64,000 nt of DNA from Amycolatopsis sp. NBC_01480 (GTDB lineage: Bacteria > Actinomycetota > Actinomycetes > Mycobacteriales > Pseudonocardiaceae), in NCBI RefSeq assembly GCF_036227205.1, contig NZ_CP109442.1:1550001-1614000 (forward strand). The letters run 5' to 3'. Of this stretch, positions 24,776 to 31,578 are shown in pieces. The notes under the pieces are model-generated. The model was given only the letters and a program-made list of their open reading frames with translations. It had not been told where the DNA came from and did no database searches. The first letter of the stretch is position 1. Each line of letters opens with the position of its first letter. The translations under genes were made by a program, and so were the position numbers.

Positions 24776-24868
24776 ATGCAGCTTTTCACCCAGCACGCGC
24801 ACCACTGCCACGACCTGATCACGGGTGTGCTGGCGCACCTGGCGCACGTGCTCGGCTGGCTTGTCTGA
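24776..24868 (+). CDS. Possible 30-residue His-rich hydrophobic peptide
   Basis: A 31-codon frame: MQLFTQHAHHCHDLITGVLA, then HLAHVLGWLV. AAGGAG ends seven bases before the ATG, a better ribosome-binding site than most genes here have. The peptide has six histidines, one cysteine and a hydrophobic C-terminal helix. A TTGACA sequence at 24689 could be a -35 box, but the matching -10 box is poor. A G+C-rich stem-loop follows the stop. It may be a real small protein or a leader peptide; the next gene starts 260 bp downstream. No family recognised. Confidence 0.45.
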   Translation: MQLFTQHAHHCHDLITGVLAHLAHVLGWLV

Positions 24869-24887
24869 CCTCCTGAGCAGGATTACC

Positions 24888-24926
24888 GAGGGGCCGGCCT
24901 GTTGGCGCGGGCCGGCCTCTCGGCCC
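24888..24926. terminator. GC-rich stem-loop after the small peptide frame
   Basis: AGGGGCCGGCC pairs imperfectly with GGCCGGCCTCTC across a nine-base loop. There is no T-run, so termination is inferred only from the strength of the stem and its position 20 bp after the stop at 24868. Confidence 0.4.
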
Positions 24927-25127
24927 CCATTCCTAAACTGCGGGCCACCCGATCAGCCGGGTGGCCTTTGCGCATTTCCGGGAATTGTTTCCGCCACGTT
25001 TCCCCGCGCCGCCGTGACGCTCACCGGCGGTCACCCCGGGCAAACGTGAACAGGTTTCATGGCCAGCTCACCACACGACGTACTACGCTTCGGGCACAGG
25101 CGAAGGCGCGTGAGGAAGAGGCTGCCG

Positions 25128-26501
25128 ATGGGCGACGTGACGGCACAGCTGGCCGCTATCGTCGGGGAGGCGAACCTGCTCACGGGCGAGGCCATCTCCG
25201 ACGACTACGCGCACGACGAGGCGCTCAGCTCCCCGCCGCAGAAGCCCGCGTACGTCGCGAAGCCCGCTTCCGCCGAAGAAGTCGCGGAGCTGCTGAAGGC
25301 CGCTTCGACGGCGAGCGTGCCCGTCACCGCGCGCGGGTCCGGCAGCGGTCTTTCGGCCGCCGCGCGCCCGTTGGCCGACGGTCTGGTCATCTCGTTCGAA
25401 CGGATGAACGCGGTGCTGGAGATCGACGTCGAGAACCACCTCGCGGTCGTCCAGCCCGGCGTCACGCTGGCGGAGCTGGACGAACGGGCCGCCGCCGCGG
25501 GCCTCACTTATCCCGTTTACCCGGGTGAGCTGAGCGCGACCATCGGCGGCACCGTCGGCACCAACGCGGGCGGCATGCGCGCGGTGAAGTACGGCGTCAC
25601 GCGCAACAACGTCCTCGGCTTGCAGGCCGTGCTGCCGACGGGCGAGATCATCCGCACCGGCGGGCGCACGTCGAAGGTGTCCACGGGGTACGACCTCACG
25701 CAGCTGATCATCGGCTCCGAGGGCACGCTGGCGCTGGCCACCGAGGTGATCGTGAAGCTGCACCCGCGGCTGCCGCACGGCGCCACGGTGCTCGCCCCGT
25801 TCGACGACCTCGACCAGGTGATGGCCGTGGTGCCGAAGATCCTGGCGAGCGGGCTCGCGCCGCACATCCTCGAGTACATCGACAACATGACGATGGCCGC
25901 GATGGTCTACAACGAGAAGCTCGAGCTGGGTGTGCCGGACGCGATCCGCGAGCGTTCTCAGGCGTATCTGTTGGTGGCGCTGGAAAACAGCGACACCGGA
26001 CGGCTGGGCGAAGACGTCGAGACGCTCGGCGGGCTGCTGGACGAGCTGGGCGCGCTCGACGTCTACGTCCTCGAAGGCGGCTCGGCGCGCAAGCTGGTCG
26101 AGGCGCGGGAGAAGGCGTTCTGGTCGGCCAAGTCCGCGGGCGCCGACGACGTGGTCGACGTGGTGGTGCCGCGCTCGGCGATGCCGGTTTTCCTGGCCAC
26201 GGCCCGGGAACTCGCGCTCGCGGCCGGCGGCGGGGTGATCGGCTGCGGGCACGCCGGCGACGGCAACGTGCACCTCGCGGTCTTCTGCAAGGACCCGGAA
26301 ACCCGGTCGGAACTGCTGACCGGCATCTTCGCCAAGGCCATGGAGCTGGGCGGCGCCATCTCCGGCGAGCACGGCCTCGGCCGGACCAAGGCCAAGTACT
26401 ACCTGAAGCTCGAAGACCCGGCGAAGATCGAGCTGCTGCGCCGCGTCAAGTCGGGCTTCGACCCCGCCGGCATCCTCAACCCCGGTGTCCTCTTCGGCTG
26501 A
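25128..26501 (+). CDS. FAD-binding 2-hydroxyacid oxidase (GlcD / D-lactate dehydrogenase type)
   Basis: A 457-residue flavoprotein with a PCMH-type FAD domain (VPVTARGSGSGLSAAARPLA at 65-84, IGGTVGTNAGGMRAVKYG at 139-156) and an FAD-oxidase C-terminal domain with CGHAGDGNVHLAV and ISGEHGLGRTK. It oxidises D-2-hydroxy acids such as glycolate or D-lactate to 2-oxoacids. The start is the ATG before GDVTAQLAAIVG, with GAGGAAGAGG upstream; the frame is open to 25059. It lies 31 bp before the next TPP-enzyme gene, so oxidation and decarboxylation of the product may be coupled. Confidence 0.92.
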   Translation: MGDVTAQLAAIVGEANLLTGEAISDDYAHDEALSSPPQKPAYVAKPASAEEVAELLKAASTASVPVTARGSGSGLSAAARPLADGLVISFERMNAVLEIDVENHLAVVQPGVTLAELDERAAAAGLTYPVYPGELSATIGGTVGTNAGGMRAVKYGVTRNNVLGLQAVLPTGEIIRTGGRTSKVSTGYDLTQLIIGSEGTLALATEVIVKLHPRLPHGATVLAPFDDLDQVMAVVPKILASGLAPHILEYIDNMTMAAMVYNEKLELGVPDAIRERSQAYLLVALENSDTGRLGEDVETLGGLLDELGALDVYVLEGGSARKLVEAREKAFWSAKSAGADDVVDVVVPRSAMPVFLATARELALAAGGGVIGCGHAGDGNVHLAVFCKDPETRSELLTGIFAKAMELGGAISGEHGLGRTKAKYYLKLEDPAKIELLRRVKSGFDPAGILNPGVLFG

Positions 26502-26532
26502 GCACCCGGCCTCCGACCAGAAAGCGAGCACC

Positions 26533-28086
26533 ATGAACGGCGCCCAGTCCTTGATCCGCACGCTTGTCGACGCCGGGGTGGAGGTGTGTTTCTCGAACCC
26601 CGGCACGTCGGAGATGCACTTCGTCGCGGCGCTCGACTCGGTGCCGGAGATGCGCGGTGTGCTCGGGTTGTTCGAAGGAGCCGTGACCGGCGCGGCGGAC
26701 GGCTACGCGCGGATGGCGGGCAAGCCGGCCGCGACGCTGCTGCACCTCGGGCCGGGCCTGGGCAACGGGCTGGCGAACCTGCACAACGCGCGGCGCGCGC
26801 ACACGCCGATCGTCAACATCGTCGGCGACCACGCGACGTACCACAAGAAGTACGACGCGCCGCTGGAGTCGGACATCGACGCGATCGCCAGCTCGCTGGA
26901 GGGCTGGGTCCGCCGGTCCGAGCACACCAAGGACGTCGGCGCGGACGCGGCGGCGGCGGTCGCGGCGGCGCAGGACGCGCCCGGCCGGATCGCGACGCTG
27001 ATCTTGCCCGCCGACGCTTCATGGGGCGAAGGCGGCGAGACGTGCGCGCCGATTCCTCCGCGCGCACCGCAGTCCGTCGATGCGACGACGGTCAAGAAGA
27101 TCGCCGAAGTCTTGCGCAGCGGCGAATCCGTCGCGCTGCTCATCGGCGGCGCCGCCTGCCGTGAGCCGGGATTGCTTGCCACCAGCCGGATCGCGGCGGC
27201 GACGGGCGTGAAGGCGTTCGCCGAGACGTTCCCCGCGCGGCTGGAGCGCGGCGCCGGGCTGCCCTCGATCGAACGGCTCGGTTACCTGGCCGAGCAGGTG
27301 GCCTACCAGCTCGACGGCGTCAAGCACCTGATCGTCGCCGGCACCAAGGCGCCGGTGTCGTTTTTCGCCTACCCCGGCAAGCCGAGCGACCTGGTGCCGG
27401 AAGGCGCGCAGGTGCACGTGCTCGCCGAGGTGGGCCAGGACGCGACGGGCGCGCTGAACGACGTCGCCGCCCTCGTCGCCCCGGACACCGCGCCGGTGCT
27501 GCAAGAAGCCTCGCGCCCGGCGTTGCCGACCGGCCCGCTGACGGCGCAGAACTGGGCCGACGTAATCGGCGCGCTGCTGCCCGAGCAAGCGATCATCGCG
27601 GACGAGGCCAACACGTCCGGCCTGCTGATCCCGGCCGCGACTGCGGGCGCCCCGCGCCACGACGTGCTCACCCTGACCGGCGGCGCGATCGGCTACGGCA
27701 TCCCGGTGGCGACGGGCGCCGCGGTCGCCGCCCCGGACCGCCCGGTGGTGAACCTCCAGTCCGACGGCAGTGCGCTGTACACGATTTCGGCGCTGTGGAC
27801 GCAGGCGCGGGAGAACCTGAACGTCACCACGGTGATCCTCAACAACCACGCGTACGCGATCCTGCGGATCGAGCTGCAGCGCGTCGGCGCCGCGCCGGAC
27901 GGCCCGAAGGCCAACGACCTGCTCGACCTGAGCCGCCCGGACATGGACTTCGCGAAGATCGCGGAGGGCCTGGGCATCCCGGCCACCCGGGCGACCACGG
28001 CGGAGGAGCTGGCCGAGCAGTTCGCCCGCGCGGTGGCGGAGCCTGGGCCGCACCTGATCGACGCGGCGGTGCCTTCGCTGATCTGA
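26533..28086 (+). CDS. Thiamine-diphosphate enzyme, acetolactate synthase large-subunit-like
   Basis: A 517-residue TPP enzyme with catalytic Glu48 (LGLFEGAVTGAADGYARMAG) and a PP-domain motif reading SDGSALYTISALWTQAR then ILNNHAYAIL. Proteins of this sort are often annotated acetolactate synthase, but the form resembles benzoylformate decarboxylase-like enzymes and no small subunit gene is present. It is the second gene after the GlcD-type oxidase, which suggests it acts on the 2-oxoacid that enzyme makes. The ATG at 26533 is used; the frame runs 16 codons further upstream across the preceding stop region. Confidence 0.88.
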   Translation: MNGAQSLIRTLVDAGVEVCFSNPGTSEMHFVAALDSVPEMRGVLGLFEGAVTGAADGYARMAGKPAATLLHLGPGLGNGLANLHNARRAHTPIVNIVGDHATYHKKYDAPLESDIDAIASSLEGWVRRSEHTKDVGADAAAAVAAAQDAPGRIATLILPADASWGEGGETCAPIPPRAPQSVDATTVKKIAEVLRSGESVALLIGGAACREPGLLATSRIAAATGVKAFAETFPARLERGAGLPSIERLGYLAEQVAYQLDGVKHLIVAGTKAPVSFFAYPGKPSDLVPEGAQVHVLAEVGQDATGALNDVAALVAPDTAPVLQEASRPALPTGPLTAQNWADVIGALLPEQAIIADEANTSGLLIPAATAGAPRHDVLTLTGGAIGYGIPVATGAAVAAPDRPVVNLQSDGSALYTISALWTQARENLNVTTVILNNHAYAILRIELQRVGAAPDGPKANDLLDLSRPDMDFAKIAEGLGIPATRATTAEELAEQFARAVAEPGPHLIDAAVPSLI

Positions 28087-28089
28087 GCC

Positions 28090-28133
28090 TTGTGAGTGTT
28101 CATGACGGTTCTCACCGTCATGAACACTCACAA
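28090..28133. terminator. Palindrome family A, copy 1
   Basis: Perfect 20-bp stem TTGTGAGTGTTCATGACGGT with its exact complement around the loop TCTC. It begins three bases after the TPP-enzyme stop and ends four bases before the convergent MFS stop, so it serves both genes. Related copies are at 29637 and 46133. Confidence 0.8.
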
Positions 28134-28137
28134 GTCC

Positions 28138-29544
28138 TCAAGCCGCCACGGGTTCACGAGCGGCGGCGGCGCGAGCGCGTGGGACGAGGGCGGTGAAGCC
28201 CAGCCCCACCACCGCGGCCAGCCCGGCGACCGCGAACGTCGCCCGGAAACCCGGAAGGGACGGCCAAGTCAGGCCGCCTGCGGTGATGGTCAGTGAGGCG
28301 AGCATGGTGGCCATCACCGCGCTGGAGGTGGACGTGCCGACCGAGCGCATCAGCGAGTTCAGGCCGTTGGCCGACGCCGTTTCGGTGACCGGCACCGAGC
28401 CCATGATCAGCGCGGGCATGGCCGCGTACGCGATGCCGACGCCCGCGCCGATGATCACCGACGCGGCGATGATCTCCAGCGCGTTGTCCATCAGCAGGAT
28501 GGCGAAGACGTAGCCCAGCGCGATCACCACGGCGCCGGTCATCAGCGTGGTTCGCGCGCCGTAACGGTTGGTCAGCCGCGCCGAGACCGGCGACAGCAGC
28601 ATCATCACCAGCCCGTTCGGCGCCAGGCACAGACCGGCCTCGACCATCGTGCGGCCGAGGCCGTACCCCGTGGACGAGGGCGCCTGCAGCAGCTGCGGGA
28701 ACGACAAAGCCATGGCGTACATGGCAAAACCGACCATGATCGACGCCAGGTTGGTGAACAGCACCGGCCGCCGCGCGGACACGCGCAGGTCGACCAGCGG
28801 GTCTCGGCGGCGCAGCTGGTACCAGCCCCAGCCGAGCAGCACGGCGACGGCCGCGGCGGCGAACCCGAGCGTGCGCGGGCTGCCCCAGCCCCAGGTGGCG
28901 CCCTTGACGATCGGGAGCAGCAGGCAGGTCAGCCCGGCCACGAGGCCGAGCGCGCCCAGGTAGTCGAACGGCGCGGGCGTGCGCAGCGGCGACTCCGGCA
29001 CGTACCGCAGGATCAGCAGCGCGCACGCCAGCCCGAGCGCGGCCGAGCCCCAGAACAGCACGTGCCAGTCGGTGTTCTGCGCGACCACCGCCGCCAGCGG
29101 CAGGCCGATCGCGCCGCCGACCCCGAGCGTCGCGCTCATCAGGGAGATCGCACCGCTGACGCGTTCGGCCGGCAGCTCGTCCCGCATGATGCTGATGCCC
29201 AACGGGATCACGCCCATCGCGCAGCCCTGGAGCCCGCGCCCGGCCACCATCAGCGCGAGCGAGCTGGTCAGCGCCGAGAGCACCGAGCCCGCCACCAGCA
29301 CGGCGAGGCTCGCCAGCAGCACCCGCCGCTTGCCGTAGAGGTCGCCGAGCCGTCCGCTCACCGGCGTGATCACGGCCGCCGCGAGCAGCGTGACGGTGAC
29401 TACCCACGACGCGTCCGCCGTCGAAGCGTTGAGCAGCTGGGGAAACGCCGGGATGAGCGGCACCACCAGCGTTTGCATGAACGACGCGACCAGGCCGCAC
29501 GAAGCCAGCACCACGACGATCGCCCGACCGCTGCCCTGCGCCAC
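28138..29544 (-). CDS. MFS transporter, DHA2 (14-helix) type
   Basis: A 468-residue major facilitator with about 14 hydrophobic segments. It has VVTVTLLAAAVITPVSGRLG then DLYGKRR (motif A) and, further on, GRGLQGCAMGVIPLGISIMR (motif C region of drug:H+ antiporters of the DHA2 family). It probably exports a drug-like compound or a metabolite. The GTG at 29544 with GGGGG upstream is preferred; a TTG at 29556 would add four residues. It stands alone between two copies of palindrome family A. Confidence 0.9.
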   Translation of the reverse strand: MAQGSGRAIVVVLASCGLVASFMQTLVVPLIPAFPQLLNASTADASWVVTVTLLAAAVITPVSGRLGDLYGKRRVLLASLAVLVAGSVLSALTSSLALMVAGRGLQGCAMGVIPLGISIMRDELPAERVSGAISLMSATLGVGGAIGLPLAAVVAQNTDWHVLFWGSAALGLACALLILRYVPESPLRTPAPFDYLGALGLVAGLTCLLLPIVKGATWGWGSPRTLGFAAAAVAVLLGWGWYQLRRRDPLVDLRVSARRPVLFTNLASIMVGFAMYAMALSFPQLLQAPSSTGYGLGRTMVEAGLCLAPNGLVMMLLSPVSARLTNRYGARTTLMTGAVVIALGYVFAILLMDNALEIIAASVIIGAGVGIAYAAMPALIMGSVPVTETASANGLNSLMRSVGTSTSSAVMATMLASLTITAGGLTWPSLPGFRATFAVAGLAAVVGLGFTALVPRARAAAAREPVAA

Positions 29545-29636
29545 CTCGACCCCCAAAGCCCGTACGCGATACCAAAACGCACGGTACCGGGCAGGACCGA
29601 CAATCTCGGTGCTTCGTGACCGATCCGACTTAGCCG

Positions 29637-29682
29637 CTCGTGAGTGGCTATGACGGTTCTAACCGTCATAGCCACTCACGAG
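29637..29682. terminator. Palindrome family A, copy 2
   Basis: Perfect 22-bp stem (CTCGTGAGTGGCTATGACGG + TT) with a two-base centre; one further pair extends it on each side. Compared with copy 1, GTTCATG is replaced by GGCTATG in both arms, a compensated change that preserves pairing. It lies between the DUF3761 gene's stop and the start of the MFS gene, both minus strand. Confidence 0.8.
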
Positions 29683-29716
29683 CTTCTCCTTGCCGACGTT
29701 GCGTGGCGCGGCGGCA

Positions 29717-30166
29717 CTAGAGCCACTGTTTGACGCCACCGTGGCCGGAGCAGGTGCCGGACCGATGCTGGCTGTAGCTGTAGCTGCCGTCCTTGCACTG
29801 CGCCGTCGCGCCGGACGGGTTCGACGACGGGCGGTGCACGCAGGCGCCGCTCGAGTTGCGGTAGTAGTCACTGCCGCACGCGGCGGGTGTCGTCGGCTGG
29901 GCCGCGGCCTTTTTGGTCGCCGGGATTTTCGGAACGGCCTTCTTCGTCACCGCGGGCGGCTGCGCGACCGGAGCGACCGCGACGGGCGAGTCCGACGTCG
30001 TCGGAATAGCCGCGTCCGAGGTGGCCTCCGGCGGGGAATAAGCCGGCAACGACGAAGTGGTGGTATCGGGCGTGACGACACCGGAGTCCTTGACGGGCAA
30101 CGTACCCACGCCGCACCCGGCGACGAGCGCACCCGCCGCCAGCACCATTCCCAGCTTCCTCAGCAT
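29717..30166 (-). CDS. Secreted lipoprotein with C-terminal DUF3761
   Basis: A 149-residue lipoprotein: signal peptide MLRKLGMVLAAGALVAGC with lipobox LVAGC (Cys18). A Thr/Ser/Pro/Ala-rich linker of about 80 residues follows, then a C-terminal DUF3761 domain with four cysteines (CGSDYYRNSSGACVHRPS, ATAQCKDGSYSYSQHRSGTC). The domain is small and disulfide-bonded, of unknown function, probably surface exposed. GGGAGG lies six bases before the ATG. It is divergent from the FAD monooxygenase gene. Confidence 0.88.
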   Translation of the reverse strand: MLRKLGMVLAAGALVAGCGVGTLPVKDSGVVTPDTTTSSLPAYSPPEATSDAAIPTTSDSPVAVAPVAQPPAVTKKAVPKIPATKKAAAQPTTPAACGSDYYRNSSGACVHRPSSNPSGATAQCKDGSYSYSQHRSGTCSGHGGVKQWL

Positions 30167-30335
30167 CGCGGCCTCCCGTTCCGGAATAACTTCGTTCCGC
30201 ATAGTCGGGAAGGTCCCGAAAAGTGTTACGCCGGTTAAGAGCCAGCTAATGGCGCAACAGGTCACTGGGAAACGATTCGGCAACAAAAGCCGCCGGGCCG
30301 TGCGGGGTTCGTCCGATCGGAGCAGCATCACCGCG

Positions 30336-31442
30336 GTGCCGAACAGTTCTGAGCGACGAGCAGTGGTCGCGGGCGGCGGGGTCGTGGGTCTCACCACGGG
30401 GTTCGCCCTGCGCCAGGCCGGATTCGACGTACTGGTGTGCGAGCAGGAGCCCGAGGTGCGCGGCATCGGCGCCGCGCTCGGGCTGTGGGCGAACGCGCTG
30501 GAGGTCTTCGACCGGCTCGGCGTCGGCGCCGCGATCCGCGCGGCCGGCCACCCGAGCGCGATCCGCTACCAGGACCCGACCGGGCAAGTGCTGGACGAGT
30601 ACTACGCCGATCTCGCCGGCGTCAACTACCTGATGGTCACCCGACAGCGGCTCAACGAATTGCTCGCCGAGGCCGTTGGTCCGGACCACCTGCGCACCAG
30701 CGCCCGCGTGGTCGGCTACGAGGACCGGGCAAGCGCCGTCACCGTGCGGTTCGAGGACGGCAGCACCACGGAAGCCGACCTGCTCATCGGCGCCGACGGC
30801 GTCTACTCGAAGGTGCGCGAGCAGCTTTCCCCGGGTTCCGCCGCGCAGGAATACCCGGGACACCTGGCGTGGCGCGGAATCGTGCCGGAGAGCGCGATCC
30901 CCGAGATCACCAGCGAACGGTTCGTGGTCGGGCGCGAGCGCACCCGCGGCGGGGTGGTGCGCAGCGGCGGCGGGCTGGCGTTCTGGGTGCTCGCGCAGCT
31001 GGGTGCGCAGTCCTCGGCCGCGTCCGGGAAGCAGGAAGCCCTTGCACTGGTGCCGTATCTGCACGAGGGCGACTGGACGTTCCCGCTGCGCGAAGCGATC
31101 GAGGCGACGCCGGAAGACAAGGTGGTCCGCAACCGCGTGATGGCCGTGCCGCTGCAAACCCGCTGGGTCGACGGCCACGTGGCCCTGGCCGGCGACGCGG
31201 CACACGCGCTCTCACCGCACATCACCTCCGGCGCCTCGCTGGGCATCGAGGACGCCGCCGTGCTGGCCGACCACTTAGGACGGTCCGGCGACGTGCCTGC
31301 CGCGCTCAAGGCGTACGAAGCCGACCGGCTCCCGCGCTACGCCGAGGCCTACCGCCGGGTAGACGAGGTCGCCGAGGCGTCGGTGGAGCCGCGCGAGTTC
31401 GCGAAGGAGTTCTTCGGCTTCATCCGGTGGATGCTCGGCTAG
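30336..31442 (+). CDS. FAD-dependent monooxygenase (aromatic hydroxylase type)
   Basis: A 368-residue class A flavin monooxygenase: GxGxxG-type motif VVAGGGVVGLTTGFALRQAG, the DG motif LLIGADGVYSKVREQL and the second FAD motif GHVALAGDAAHALSP. Such enzymes hydroxylate aromatic rings using NAD(P)H and O2, as in salicylate and 3-hydroxybenzoate hydroxylases, or modify antibiotics such as tetracyclines and rifamycin. The GTG at 30336 gives the normal spacing to the first motif. The frame is open upstream, so an ATG at 30249 is possible, but that region looks non-coding. Confidence 0.88.
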   Translation: MPNSSERRAVVAGGGVVGLTTGFALRQAGFDVLVCEQEPEVRGIGAALGLWANALEVFDRLGVGAAIRAAGHPSAIRYQDPTGQVLDEYYADLAGVNYLMVTRQRLNELLAEAVGPDHLRTSARVVGYEDRASAVTVRFEDGSTTEADLLIGADGVYSKVREQLSPGSAAQEYPGHLAWRGIVPESAIPEITSERFVVGRERTRGGVVRSGGGLAFWVLAQLGAQSSAASGKQEALALVPYLHEGDWTFPLREAIEATPEDKVVRNRVMAVPLQTRWVDGHVALAGDAAHALSPHITSGASLGIEDAAVLADHLGRSGDVPAALKAYEADRLPRYAEAYRRVDEVAEASVEPREFAKEFFGFIRWMLG

Positions 31443-31466
31443 TGTCGTGTGGCTCTGGCGGGTTTA

Positions 31467-31519
31467 CGCCCCAATGTGGCGTTCGGTGCGCTCAACGCAA
31501 CCAACGCCACATTGGGGCG
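31467..31519. terminator. Palindrome family C
   Basis: Perfect 17-bp arms CGCCCCAATGTGGCGTT (31467-31483) and their complement (31503-31519) around a 19-base centre that itself pairs in part. It lies between two convergent genes, the FAD monooxygenase and the GH92 mannosidase, so bidirectional termination is likely. Only one copy in this window. Confidence 0.75.
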
Positions 31520-31578
31520 CTCCGGGCCAAGCCAGAGGCGGAGCACACAGCAGGTAAAGAAAGCGGAATCACGCGGCA

